From an uncultured Treponema sp. (lineage in GTDB: Bacteria > Spirochaetota > Spirochaetia > Treponematales > Treponemataceae), in NCBI GenBank assembly GCA_946411505.1, contig CAMKEG010000007.1:87767-151766 (forward strand): a stretch of DNA of 64,000 nt. Reading direction: 5' to 3'. The translations under genes were made by a program, and so were the position numbers. Every line of letters begins with the position of its first letter. Position 1 is the stretch's first letter. Below, piece by piece: positions 25,437 through 34,209 of the stretch. The notes below the pieces were generated by a model. That model saw nothing but the letters and a program-made list of their open reading frames with translations. It ran no database searches and was not told the origin of the DNA.

Positions 25437-25600
25437 CGCGAAAAAAGCGGCTCCCAGTCACGGTCGGTATCGCGAAACCGCTCGATATCGTCGCTACTCG
25501 CTGTCTGCGTCTTGAAACTATTAACGCCGCCGCTAAAGCGGCGGCCGCAGACAGAGAGTTTTCGCGATGCCGCCCGTTCCTTCGCGCCGCTTTTTTCGCG
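25437..25600. repeat. Palindromic intergenic element P3 (three nested stems)
   Basis: Outer arms CGCGAAAAAAGCGGC (25437-25451) and GCCGCTTTTTTCGCG (25586-25600) are perfect inverted repeats of 15 bp. Middle arms 25461-25477 and 25560-25576 pair at 15 of 17 positions. Inner stem CTGTCTGCG (25501-25509)/CGCAGACAG (25546-25554) carries a tip GCCGCCGC/GCGGCGGC with loop TAAA. Sits between divergent genes, just upstream of the AICAR transformylase promoter. Confidence 0.85.
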
Positions 25601-25617
25601 TTTTTTTTCCCGTATTC

Positions 25618-25646
25618 TTGCAAGTCGCGCCATTTTTCATTAAACT
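25618..25646 (+). promoter_or_regulatory. AICAR transformylase promoter, near-leaderless
   Basis: TTGCAA (25618-25623), 17 bp, TAAACT (25641-25646), then 7 nt to the ATG at 25654. No Shine-Dalgarno is present. Confidence 0.6.
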
Positions 25647-25653
25647 GTTCCCT

Positions 25654-26826
25654 ATGAAAGAACTTGAACTTAAATACGGATGCAATCCAAACCAAAAGCC
25701 CGCGCGGGTTTTTGTGGAATCAGGCGACTTGCCTATAACTGTCGTGAACGGCCGCCCAGGCTACATTAATTTGCTTGACGCGCTTAACGGCTGGCAGCTT
25801 GTAAAGGAATTGAAGGAAGCCACGGGCCTTCCGGCGGCGGCCTCCTTCAAGCACGTTTCGCCGGCGGGCGCCGCGGTTGGCGTTCCCCTTAGCGACACGC
25901 TAAAAAAGATTTATTTTACCGACGACGTTGAGCTCACTCCGCTCGCTTCGGCTTACGCGCGAGCCCGCGGCGCGGACCGCATGTCAAGTTTTGGCGACTT
26001 CATTTCGCTTAGCGACAAGTGCGACAAGGCCACCGCGCTTTTGGTAAAAAAGGAAGTTTCCGACGGAATCATCGCTCCCGGCTATGACGACGACGCTTTG
26101 GAAATCCTTAAGGCCAAGAAAAACGGCGGCTATTGCGTGATTCAAATCGACCCCAACTACGTTCCGCCTGAGCTTGAGCGTAAGCAAGTTTTTGGCGTGA
26201 CATTTGAGCAGGGCCACAACTTCATCAAGCTTGACGAAGCCTGCTTGCAGAATGTCGTCACAAAGAAAAAAGACTTTAGCGCGGAAGAAAAGCGCGACTT
26301 GATAATTTCCTTGATTGTCCTAAAGTACACGCAGTCCAACAGCGTTTGCTACGTAAAGGACGGACAGGCGATTGGAATCGGAGCGGGCCAGCAAAGCCGC
26401 GTCCACTGCACCCGTCTTGCCGGCGACAAGGCCGACAAGTGGTGGCTTCGCCAAAGCCCAAAAGTTTTGGGCCTTAAGTTCGTTCCCGGCATCAAGAGAG
26501 CCGACCGCGACAACGCGATTGACGTTTACACTGGCAACGAATACATGGACGTTCTTGCCGACGGAAAGTGGGAAAAGATTTTTGCTCAAAAGCCTTCGGT
26601 TTTCACCGACGCCGAAAAGGCCGAATGGATTTCAAAAAACAAGGACGTCGCCGTTGGCAGCGACGCCTTCTTCCCCTTTAGCGACAACGTCGAGCGCGCC
26701 TACAAGAGCGGCGTGAGCGTGATCGCCCAGCCGGGCGGCTCGGTTCGCGACGACGCGGTAATCGAATCCTGCGACCAGCACGGAATCGCGATGGCCTTTA
26801 CAGGAATTCGATTGTTCCACCACTAA
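25654..26826 (+). CDS. Stand-alone AICAR transformylase (PurH C-terminal domain only)
   Basis: A 390-residue protein that starts directly at the PurH transformylase region: LKYGCNPNQKPARVF, FKHVSPAGAAVG (with the conserved Lys-His pair), GIGAGQQSRVHCTRLA, DAFFPFSDNVERAYKSGV and the C-terminal GIRLFHH. It transfers the formyl group of 10-formyl-THF to AICAR in purine synthesis. The N-terminal IMP cyclohydrolase domain of bifunctional PurH is absent and not encoded nearby, so cyclisation must be done elsewhere or the protein serves another pathway. The ATG at 25654 is chosen; the open frame upstream lies in element P3. Confidence 0.9.
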   Translation: MKELELKYGCNPNQKPARVFVESGDLPITVVNGRPGYINLLDALNGWQLVKELKEATGLPAAASFKHVSPAGAAVGVPLSDTLKKIYFTDDVELTPLASAYARARGADRMSSFGDFISLSDKCDKATALLVKKEVSDGIIAPGYDDDALEILKAKKNGGYCVIQIDPNYVPPELERKQVFGVTFEQGHNFIKLDEACLQNVVTKKKDFSAEEKRDLIISLIVLKYTQSNSVCYVKDGQAIGIGAGQQSRVHCTRLAGDKADKWWLRQSPKVLGLKFVPGIKRADRDNAIDVYTGNEYMDVLADGKWEKIFAQKPSVFTDAEKAEWISKNKDVAVGSDAFFPFSDNVERAYKSGVSVIAQPGGSVRDDAVIESCDQHGIAMAFTGIRLFHH

Positions 26827-27413
26827 TCGTCGCTTGATTTTTTTCCGCCAAGAAGGTTGTTGAGCGCGTTTGTTACGGCCGCCGCGCCTTCTTGGATTTT
26901 TCCTGTAATCGAGTTTGTGGTTTCGCTTACAGTGTCGTCAACCTTTGTCTTTGCCGTGTCCTTGACGGTGTTGGCGGCCGTTGCGGCCGATTCCTTTACG
27001 TTGTTCACCGCCTGCTTTCCTGTTTCCTTTAGCGCGCCGCCAACTTGATTGGCCGCTTCGTTAATGGCGGAACCGATTTTTCCGGCGCTGTCCTTCGCGG
27101 AAGCGGCGGCCGTCGAACTTTTTTCGGCGGCCTTAATTTTTGTGTAGGCGGAATTGTAGCGCTGGTTCAGGCGCCAGTCGCTGAAACGCTGGGTGGTGGA
27201 AAGCGTGACGGTTTTTCTAAGTTCGTCGATTTGAACTTTTTGGGCGGCGATTTGCGCCGCCTTGGAGCCGTCGTTGTTTTTCGCGCAGGCTTCGGCTGAT
27301 GTCACAAGGCTTGTGAATTTTGCGATGTAGCTTGAGGCCGCTGCGTCGGCAAACGCCAGCGCTCCGATCGCAAGGATTGTGGCCAAGGCCACGACGCTTT
27401 TTAATGTTTTCAT
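26823..27413 (-). CDS. Secreted alanine-rich helical protein
   Basis: About 196 residues: signal peptide KTLKSVVALATILAIGALAFA, then an amphipathic helical protein with Ala/Lys/Thr-rich repeats (KDSAGKIGSAINEA, KDTAKTKVDDTVSE) like LEA or apolipoprotein-type surfaces. No family recognised. ATG at 27413 has AAGGAG 7 nt upstream. The stop overlaps that of the transformylase by 4 bp (convergent). It lies 11 bp after the DUF4340 gene and may be the last gene of the ABC exporter operon. Confidence 0.75.
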   Translation of the reverse strand: MKTLKSVVALATILAIGALAFADAAASSYIAKFTSLVTSAEACAKNNDGSKAAQIAAQKVQIDELRKTVTLSTTQRFSDWRLNQRYNSAYTKIKAAEKSSTAAASAKDSAGKIGSAINEAANQVGGALKETGKQAVNNVKESAATAANTVKDTAKTKVDDTVSETTNSITGKIQEGAAAVTNALNNLLGGKKSSDD

Positions 27414-27424
27414 AAACAATCTCC

Positions 27425-28003
27425 TTATATTTTTGTTTCTTTTTCCGATTCTTCCGGGGCGGGAGCTTCTTCGGCGGGCGCCTCTTCTTTTGCTTCCGGC
27501 TTCAAGGATTCAAGGTCGATTTGCCAAAGAGTCCTTAGGTTGCCTTTTGCCAAATAAATTTCTTTTTTGCCTTCAATTTGAATGTAGGCTTGCGAGCCGC
27601 TCGGGCCGTCCTTTCCAATCAAGAAGGAAATCAATTCTTTGTCCTTTTCCTTGGCGCGGACTGTTATCGGCTTGTCCAGGCCGTAGCGCTCCAAGGCCGC
27701 CTCGTTTGCGGAACGGCTTGTAACGCCCAAGGTTTTTAGCGGAACGAATGATTTTTGCAAGGCTTCGACTTTATTGGCGTCAAGCTCTTGGTTGTCGCAA
27801 ATCCAATTGTCGCCGCTCTTTTGCAGGACGATTTTGTTTCCGGAATTTTCGATGGAAATGTAGTCGGGCGTTCCTTTGAATTTAAAAGTTTTTTGCGGCG
27901 ACTTTAGCCCCATCAAGAATTGCGCGGCGCAAATGACGGCTAGGGCGGCCGTCGTCGCGGCCAGGATTTTTGTTCTCTTTGAAATGTTAAAATTAGAGTT
28001 CAT
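27425..28003 (-). CDS. DUF4340-type membrane-anchored protein
   Basis: A 192-residue protein with one N-terminal membrane helix (ILAATTAALAVICAAQFLMG) and an extracytoplasmic domain with W-I-C and RYGLDKPITVRAKEKD motifs as in DUF4340, ending in an acidic Ala/Pro-rich tail. DUF4340 genes commonly follow GldG-type genes, as here (11-bp gap), and are presumed to be part of the same exporter. Confidence 0.8.
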   Translation of the reverse strand: MNSNFNISKRTKILAATTAALAVICAAQFLMGLKSPQKTFKFKGTPDYISIENSGNKIVLQKSGDNWICDNQELDANKVEALQKSFVPLKTLGVTSRSANEAALERYGLDKPITVRAKEKDKELISFLIGKDGPSGSQAYIQIEGKKEIYLAKGNLRTLWQIDLESLKPEAKEEAPAEEAPAPEESEKETKI

Positions 28004-28014
28004 CTTTGTGTTCC

Positions 28015-30792
28015 TTACTTTGTAATTACGCGCTCGTCGTCAGGATTGTACTTGACGCGAATCTCGTTCCTTCTGATTGCCCTTAGGCGCCAAACAATCA
28101 AGCCCGCGACGGCGACCAAGACGGCAAGGCCGAATTGGTTGAAGACCTTGAAGATTGTCGCGAGCGCTGCGTTCTTTACGTCGAGCAAGTTGCCGGCGAT
28201 TCCCTTTGAGCGCATTTCGCAATAGTCCTCTTCGCCGTTAAGGTAGTCCACGCTGTTTCGCATGAAGTAGGACATCGGCTCGCGGCCGCCTTCGTCAATC
28301 AATTGCTGGGTGGCGGCTTGCGAAGAGTTGATTACGATAATCTTTGCGTTTTGAACGCCCTTGTCCAGCCATTCGCTTGCGCTGATGGCGTCGGTTTCCG
28401 TCCCTTTTTCTACGCCTTCCTTTGAGTCGGCCTCGTCTTTTTCAGGAGCGACGCCGGCGAAGGCGCTCTTGAATTTTCCTTCGACCAAAACGGCAAGGTT
28501 GTTTTTGTGAATCTTTTCCTTGTCTTCCGGCGGGAAAATGTAGCCAGGGTACAAGATGATGTTTTCGCTGACCGTCCAAGACTTGTCGGAGGAGCTGGCC
28601 AAGACCGTCGCCTTGGCGTCCTTGTTGTCCTTGACTCCGCTTATGTCGATGGAGCCGTTCTGCAGGAAAATCATTTGCGGAATGTATTTTGTAATCGGAT
28701 TCTTTCTGTCCAACTGGTCTTGGCCGAGCAAGGGCGCCCAGTTCATCTTGGCGGGATTTCCTCTGTTTTGGTTTTGAACAAAGCATTCTTCGTCCATCAC
28801 AAAGTCTGCGCCGGGAACGATTCCGTAGGCGGAGAGCAATTTGTCAAGGCCTGTGTCGGGCTTTGTGTATGAAGGCATCGAGGAGCCGCCGCCGGATTCC
28901 GAAAGGGGCTCCAAGCAGAAGAGAATGTTTCCGCCTTTCATAACAAACTGGTCAAGCTTTCTGAGCTCCTTGTCGCTGAACGCGCTTTTTGGGCCGTTGA
29001 CGATGGCGCACTTTATGTTAAGCGGAATGTCGTTTTCGCTCAAGTTGATTTCCTTGAACGAATAAATGTCGCTAAGGACGTTTTTGAATGTTTCGCTTGT
29101 CAGCTCGTTTTGGTTGTAGGGATTTCCGGCAAGAGGAAGCTCCTTGTGGCCGGTGATGTAGGCCAGCTCGACTGTTTTTGTGAGCAAGCTTTCTATTGAA
29201 GAGGAGATGTTGTCTTCCAAATTTTCCGCGCCAAGAAGGCGCCAGCCAAAGAAGTTTTGGAGCTTCAAGGGAATGGTCCTAAAGTCTCCCTTCAATTCCA
29301 AGACAAGGCCGAGAGCCGTGGTCTTTTTTTCCTTTGTATCCGGGTCGTCGTAGTTGACGCTCTGGACGCCGTATTTTTCCGCCAAGTCCAAAGCCTCTTG
29401 TCCATTGGCTTCTTTGACCGCGAAATTAATTTGGCCGTTGTACTTTTTGTTCAGCTGGCCCACTGCGTTTCTTGCAAGGCCTTCGATTTTGTCAAGTCCG
29501 GCGATTCCGTAGCCTTTCAAGTCGGAGGCGGGATACAAAATCAAGTTGAGGCCGCCGTTCAACGAGGCGATTGCGTCGCTTGTTGAAATCATCTTTGACA
29601 TCGCCGTGGTCAAGTTGTATTCCAAGCCGGCGGCGGAGTTGAGCGAGTCGAATGTCTTCACGTTGTCGCCGTACACTATGGCCGCGCACATCCAAACAGC
29701 TTTGGCCGAAACTTCGGTGGTCTCGACTTTTTGGACTTGCGTTTGTCCCAGGCCGTAAGAGCGGGCGGTTTCCTGGCTTTCGTCTTTGTTCATGTCGTAG
29801 AACTTGTAGGTAAAATTTTTGTTGCCCGCGTTCTTGTACTCAATCAATATGTCGCGCAGGTATTGTTCGACGCTGTTGTAGGGCGCCGGCAAGTCGCTGG
29901 AAAAGAAGACGTTGACGTTCAGCGGCTCCTGCAAGTTGTGGACCAATTCCTTGCTGGCCTTTGAAAGCGAGAAAACTTTTTGCTCAGTCAAGTCGCATCT
30001 AAAGAAAGCCTTGTTTCCCGCGACATTGGCCAAAAGCAAAATGGCCAGGGCCAAGGCCAGGTCAACGGAATTTTCCTTTGTCCAGTGGATTGCAAATTTC
30101 TTGATTGTGAAAAGCAGGAAGGCCGCGCAGAGCGCGACAAAGTAAAGGATGTCCCTTGAGTCTACGATTCCGCGCGAAATCGACTGGAAGTGCGTGGTCA
30201 CGCTTAGCCATGAAAGGAAGCTCACCAAGGGGCTGGGAAGGAAGACCAAAAGGGAGCCCAAAAGAGTCAGCGCGAAGCTTACCGCGAGCGCCGTGAAAAA
30301 GGCGATGATTTGGTTCTTTGTGGAGCCGCTTGCCAAAATGCCGATGGCGGAATATGCCGCGCATAGAAAGAGAGCTCCGATGTAGCCGCCGACAATCGGG
30401 CCTGCGTCGGGCTTTCCAAAGATTCGCGCCGTCACTACATAAAAGAGCGTCGGAAAAAGCATCGCGGCGCTTGTGATGAAGGCCGCCAAAAATTTTCCGA
30501 TGACAATTTGCGCTTCCTTGACCGGAAGGGTCAGCAAAGTTTCAAAGCTGCCGGAGCGCAATTCCTCGCTAAAAAGGCGCATCGTCAGCGCCGGAACAAA
30601 GAGGCTCAACAAGAGCGGAAGCAGGCTGAAATAATTTCTAAGGTCGGCCCGGCCGTTCAAAAAGAAAGTTGAAAAGAAAAGAATTCCCGAAAAAATCAAG
30701 AAGAGGCCCGTGACGATGTAGGCCGCCGGATTGGTGAAGTAAGCGCAAAGCTCTCGCCGCATTATTGTCCAAGTTGGATTTTGCTTTTTCAT
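28015..30792 (-). CDS. Fused ABC-2 permease (GldF-like) and GldG-like auxiliary protein
   Basis: A 925-residue protein. Residues 1-235 are an ABC-2 permease with six helices (RRELCAYFTNPAAYIVTG, LRSGSFETLLTLPV is the coupling helix region). After another helix pair (about 240-262) comes a GldG-like periplasmic domain (DLTEQKVFSLSKASKELV, ILIEYKNAGNKNFTYKFYD) of about 600 residues, and a final helix (VLVAVAGLIVWRLRAIRRNE). In Bacteroidetes GldF and GldG are separate; here they are one frame. It forms the membrane part of the exporter with the ATPase encoded 1 bp upstream. Substrate unknown. Confidence 0.88.
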   Translation of the reverse strand: MKKQNPTWTIMRRELCAYFTNPAAYIVTGLFLIFSGILFFSTFFLNGRADLRNYFSLLPLLLSLFVPALTMRLFSEELRSGSFETLLTLPVKEAQIVIGKFLAAFITSAAMLFPTLFYVVTARIFGKPDAGPIVGGYIGALFLCAAYSAIGILASGSTKNQIIAFFTALAVSFALTLLGSLLVFLPSPLVSFLSWLSVTTHFQSISRGIVDSRDILYFVALCAAFLLFTIKKFAIHWTKENSVDLALALAILLLANVAGNKAFFRCDLTEQKVFSLSKASKELVHNLQEPLNVNVFFSSDLPAPYNSVEQYLRDILIEYKNAGNKNFTYKFYDMNKDESQETARSYGLGQTQVQKVETTEVSAKAVWMCAAIVYGDNVKTFDSLNSAAGLEYNLTTAMSKMISTSDAIASLNGGLNLILYPASDLKGYGIAGLDKIEGLARNAVGQLNKKYNGQINFAVKEANGQEALDLAEKYGVQSVNYDDPDTKEKKTTALGLVLELKGDFRTIPLKLQNFFGWRLLGAENLEDNISSSIESLLTKTVELAYITGHKELPLAGNPYNQNELTSETFKNVLSDIYSFKEINLSENDIPLNIKCAIVNGPKSAFSDKELRKLDQFVMKGGNILFCLEPLSESGGGSSMPSYTKPDTGLDKLLSAYGIVPGADFVMDEECFVQNQNRGNPAKMNWAPLLGQDQLDRKNPITKYIPQMIFLQNGSIDISGVKDNKDAKATVLASSSDKSWTVSENIILYPGYIFPPEDKEKIHKNNLAVLVEGKFKSAFAGVAPEKDEADSKEGVEKGTETDAISASEWLDKGVQNAKIIVINSSQAATQQLIDEGGREPMSYFMRNSVDYLNGEEDYCEMRSKGIAGNLLDVKNAALATIFKVFNQFGLAVLVAVAGLIVWRLRAIRRNEIRVKYNPDDERVITK

Positions 30793-30793
30793 T

Positions 30794-31744
30794 TTAGTTT
30801 TCTTCCTTGCCTTGAGTCAACGCGTGGAACACGTCTTCGAGGCTGTTTTTCTGAACGCCCATTTCATAGATTGTCCAAGAATTTTTGACGGCGGCCGCGA
30901 AAATTTCTTTTCTGGCCTCAACGCCTTCTTGGACCGCAAGACGGACGGAGCAAACTTTTCGCTCGCCCTTGATTTTTTCGCCTTCGGCTTTTGACACGCT
31001 TGAAACGCCCTCAATCTTGGCCAAGACTTTTTGGGCGTCGGTGTAGTTGGCGCCTCCGAGCGTCAAGTTGAGGCTGACGGAATTTCCAAAGCGCTCGCGA
31101 AGCTCGTTGGTCGGGCTGTCGGCCACAAGCTTTCCCTTTGAGATTATGATTACGCGCGGGCATAAGGTTTCCACCTCGCCCAAAATGTGCGTGGAAATTA
31201 TTACCGTCCTTGTCTTTCCGATTTCCTTTATAAGGGCGCGGACGTCCTCGATTTGGTTTGGGTCAAGGCCGCTTGTGGGCTCGTCCAAGACCAAAATTTC
31301 CGGGTCGTTCATAAGCGCGTGGGCCAGGCCTACGCGCTGTCTGTAGCCGCGCGAAAGTTCGGAAATGTTTTTGTGCATCACTTCCTTAAGGCCGCAAGTC
31401 TGGCAAAGGGCCGGAACTTTTTGCGCGGCGTCAACGCCTTGCATTTGGGCCACGTAGTTGAGGTAGTCCTCGACAATCATGTCGGAGTAGAGGGGCGCGC
31501 TTTCCGGCATGTAGCCGATTTTGCCCTTTGCCTCCACGGGGTCTTCCAAGATGTCCTTGCCGTCGATTTTCACGCTGCCGCTTGTCGCGCCCAAAAAGCC
31601 GCAAATCATGCGCATTGTTGTGGTTTTTCCGGCGCCGTTTGGTCCAAGCAAGCCGACAATTTGGCCGGTAGGAATTGAAAAGCTTACGTCGTCAACAGCC
31701 CGGAAATTTCCGAACTGTCGCGAAAGATGAGACACTTCAATCAT
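30794..31744 (-). CDS. ABC transporter ATPase (GldA-like)
   Basis: A 316-residue ATPase: Walker A GPNGAGKTTTMRM, Q-loop (GYMPESAPLYSDM), signature LSRGYRQRVGLA and Walker B LVLDEPTSGLDP. The extra C-terminal domain of about 90 residues is typical for ABC-2 exporters of the NatA/GldA type. GGAG precedes the ATG by 7 nt. First gene of the operon with the permease-GldG fusion and DUF4340 gene. Confidence 0.93.
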   Translation of the reverse strand: MIEVSHLSRQFGNFRAVDDVSFSIPTGQIVGLLGPNGAGKTTTMRMICGFLGATSGSVKIDGKDILEDPVEAKGKIGYMPESAPLYSDMIVEDYLNYVAQMQGVDAAQKVPALCQTCGLKEVMHKNISELSRGYRQRVGLAHALMNDPEILVLDEPTSGLDPNQIEDVRALIKEIGKTRTVIISTHILGEVETLCPRVIIISKGKLVADSPTNELRERFGNSVSLNLTLGGANYTDAQKVLAKIEGVSSVSKAEGEKIKGERKVCSVRLAVQEGVEARKEIFAAAVKNSWTIYEMGVQKNSLEDVFHALTQGKEEN

Positions 31745-31800
31745 TTTTTTACTCCAAAAAACGTTCGATGTTTTAAGGCGCTTGGCGGCTTAAAACTCGC

Positions 31801-31817
31801 GGGCGCGGAAGGCGCCC
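31801..31817 (-). terminator. Hairpin after the FAD-dependent oxidoreductase gene
   Basis: GGGCGC (31801-31806)/GCGCCC (31812-31817) with a short loop lies 3 bp past the minus-strand stop at 31820. Only four T follow after a few bases, so termination would be weak. Confidence 0.4.
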
Positions 31818-31819
31818 TG

Positions 31820-33352
31820 TTAGGGTTCTATTTTAATGCTTTTGCCTTGGGAACGCAATATCCTTTGGACGGCGAACTTTCCGCTTGTCATCGCCATCGG
31901 AAGTCCGCCCGGCATTGAAAGCCATTGGCCGGCCAGGACGACGTTTTCCAAGCCTTCAAGCGTTCCCTTTATGTTGAAAAGGTTGGAGCTTTTTTTTGTC
32001 GTGATGAAAGTCATGAAATTTCCGTAGTAGGAGTTGCAGTATCTTGTGTAGGTGTAGGGCGTCCAGACGTCCAAGCAGGAAAGCTTTCCCTTTAGGCTGG
32101 GGACGCGCTCCAAAAGCCTTTCCAAAATGTCGGCTGCCGCCTTTTGCTTTGCCGCGTCGTAGGCGGCCTTGTCGGTCTCGCGCAAGTTTTTCCAATAAAG
32201 GAACTGCGGCTCTTTTTCCAAGATTTTCACTTCAATCAAGGCCTTGCCCGCTGGAGCGTTTACAGGGTCCTTGTTGTAGTTTTTCATGTTAATGCGGCTG
32301 ATTGTCACTCCCGCGATGTCAAAGGGCCTGCATTCAAAGTATGTCCTTCGGCCGATTTCGGGCGCGGGCGTGGAGCACTCGTAGACGACGTGGAAGGTCG
32401 AGCCGTTTTTGTGCTCGTCCGGACGCTCGTAGGCGTACTTTAGGCGCGGCGGCATGTATTTTTCGTCAATAAGGTTATGGAAAAGGTAATGCGGGTCGCA
32501 GGTTGGAATGACGTAGTCGCCCAAAACTTTTTCTCCGCTTTCCAAAAGAATTCCGGGCGAGCGCTTTTTTCCCTTGCCCGCGTCCTCCAAAAGAATTTCC
32601 TTTACCGGAGAGGCGGCGCGGCAAACGCCGCCAAGCTTTTCGTAAATCGCCTTCATTCTTTGGGCGACTTTAAAGGAGCCGCCGTCAGGAACGCCGCCGC
32701 CGCCGTTTGAGATTGAGGCGTATGCGTTCATGAAAATCGAGGCGAGGTAGTCGCCGGGAAGGTAGTCCTTGAAGGCTTTTTTCAAAAGCGGATGCTTGAA
32801 ACGCTCCGCCAAATCGTTTATGTCGGTCTTTGACCAGGCGGCCATCGCGATTCCTACTGGAATCATCCTTAAGCCCAGCTTGGCCAAGTCCCAAAGGTTC
32901 ATCATGTCCAAGGGGGCGGTGTAGGGAACCCGCAAGTTTTCGCACATTTTGACGGCGCGGAAAAAGCGCCTTATTTCCTTTTTGTCTTGCGGAGAAAGCT
33001 CCAGCATTTCCTTTTCGGCGCGCTTCAGGTCGGCCCAAAAAGTGTATGACTGGCCGTTAAGTTCCGAAGTCCAAAAGGCGTCGTGCTGGCGGGCCATAAT
33101 CGGGTTTCCGTTTTCGTCGCCCAAAAAGCCCACTTCCTTCCACATTTTGTAGACCGGAAATTTTGGCGCGCCGTTTGTGAGCCATGTGATGCAGTTGTCG
33201 ATGTAAAAGCCCTTGCGCTTCCAGCCCGTGCACTGGCCGCCTAGGACAGGATTCTTTTCGTAGACGACGGAGTCAAAGCCCGCCTTTTGCGCGTATATTC
33301 CCGCGGTGAGCCCCGCGACTCCTCCGCCGATGATTATAATCTTCTGTTTCAT
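31820..33352 (-). CDS. FAD-dependent oxidoreductase, phytoene desaturase-like
   Basis: About 510 residues. The dinucleotide-binding motif IIIIGGGVAGLTAGIYAQKA starts at residue 4, followed by VVYEKNPVLGGQCTGW, and the C-terminal FAD motif is VVLAGQWLSMPGGLPMAM. This is the CrtI/RetSat-type NAD(P)/FAD oxidoreductase superfamily. No carotenoid genes are nearby, so a polyene or membrane-lipid substrate is only a guess. ATG at 33352 is preferred over the one at 33373, which would overlap the Bax inhibitor gene. Confidence 0.85.
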   Translation of the reverse strand: MKQKIIIIGGGVAGLTAGIYAQKAGFDSVVYEKNPVLGGQCTGWKRKGFYIDNCITWLTNGAPKFPVYKMWKEVGFLGDENGNPIMARQHDAFWTSELNGQSYTFWADLKRAEKEMLELSPQDKKEIRRFFRAVKMCENLRVPYTAPLDMMNLWDLAKLGLRMIPVGIAMAAWSKTDINDLAERFKHPLLKKAFKDYLPGDYLASIFMNAYASISNGGGGVPDGGSFKVAQRMKAIYEKLGGVCRAASPVKEILLEDAGKGKKRSPGILLESGEKVLGDYVIPTCDPHYLFHNLIDEKYMPPRLKYAYERPDEHKNGSTFHVVYECSTPAPEIGRRTYFECRPFDIAGVTISRINMKNYNKDPVNAPAGKALIEVKILEKEPQFLYWKNLRETDKAAYDAAKQKAAADILERLLERVPSLKGKLSCLDVWTPYTYTRYCNSYYGNFMTFITTKKSSNLFNIKGTLEGLENVVLAGQWLSMPGGLPMAMTSGKFAVQRILRSQGKSIKIEP

Positions 33353-33356
33353 GTTT

Positions 33357-34052
33357 TTACTTGCGTTTTCCAAAGAGGGCGAGCATTTTGATGAAAATGT
33401 TGATGAAGTCCAAGTAAAGCTCCAAGGCGCCGATCACTGCCATCTTTTGGAACTTTTCGCTTCCGTCGTTTTTAACGCCGATTTTCATAAGGCGCTGCGT
33501 GTCGTAGGCGGTAAGGCCGATGAAAATTCCAACGCCCAAAAGGCTTGTGAGCCAGCCGAGCGCGCTTGACCTAAGGAAAAGGTTGACCAAGCCGGCGACC
33601 AAAAGGCCTATCAATGCCATCATAAGGTAGCGGCCGGCGCTCGTAAGGTCGCTTTTGGTGAACATTCCGTAAACGCTCATCGCCGCGAACATCAAGGCGC
33701 TGACCAAAAAGATGTGGTAAACCGAGCCGATTTGGTATACGATGAAAATCGAGCTGAATGTGAGTCCGTTTATCACGCTGTACAGAACGAAGAAAAAGAG
33801 CGCGGCAAAGGAATTCATTTTATGGATGAAGGCTGAAAGCGCGATCACCAGGACAAGTTCCGCCACGATAAGGCCGTAAAAGGGAAGGCCCCTGTTGGAA
33901 TACAGGAAGCCCATGATTTGCTCCGACTGCGAGGCGTACCAGGCCACGGCCGCCGTAAGAAAAAGCGCCAAAGTCATGCGCCAATAGACGCCCGCCATGA
34001 ACTTTCTTTGTACTTCAGGCTTAGCCTGCTCAAGTGTAATTAAGTCTTTCAT
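33357..34052 (-). CDS. Bax inhibitor-1/YccA family membrane protein
   Basis: A 231-residue protein with seven membrane segments and the BI-1 pattern: VYWRMTLALFLTAAVAW, YSVINGLTFSSIFIVY, GLTAYDTQRLMKIG, and ALELYLDFINIFIKMLALFG at the C-terminus. In bacteria such proteins are linked to FtsH modulation or Ca2+ leak. The start codon sits 8 nt after a TATAAT box without separate Shine-Dalgarno. Confidence 0.93.
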   Translation of the reverse strand: MKDLITLEQAKPEVQRKFMAGVYWRMTLALFLTAAVAWYASQSEQIMGFLYSNRGLPFYGLIVAELVLVIALSAFIHKMNSFAALFFFVLYSVINGLTFSSIFIVYQIGSVYHIFLVSALMFAAMSVYGMFTKSDLTSAGRYLMMALIGLLVAGLVNLFLRSSALGWLTSLLGVGIFIGLTAYDTQRLMKIGVKNDGSEKFQKMAVIGALELYLDFINIFIKMLALFGKRK

Positions 34053-34060
34053 ATCTTTCC

Positions 34061-34089
34061 ATTATAACACGGAACTTTGAAATTTTCAA
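34061..34089 (-). promoter_or_regulatory. Bax inhibitor-1 gene promoter, near-leaderless
   Basis: Minus-strand TTGAAA (34089-34084), 17 bp, TATAAT (34066-34061) with an extended TGT element, 8 nt before the ATG at 34052. Confidence 0.72.
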
Positions 34090-34148
34090 GTTTTTTGTTA
34101 CCGATTTTATTGCGTTCCGGGGCGGAAGGGCGGACGCGCGAAAAAAAC

Positions 34149-34177
34149 TTGCTAAATCGCGATTTCTCTGCTAAAAT
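34149..34177 (+). promoter_or_regulatory. Promoter of the DHH phosphoesterase gene
   Basis: TTGCTA (34149-34154), 17 bp, TAAAAT (34172-34177). The leader is about 26 nt and carries GAGGTGA before the ATG at 34210: a normal leadered counterpart to the near-leaderless promoters. Confidence 0.65.
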
Positions 34178-34209
34178 GTAAGGACATACGAAATTAGAGG
34201 TGAATTGAC

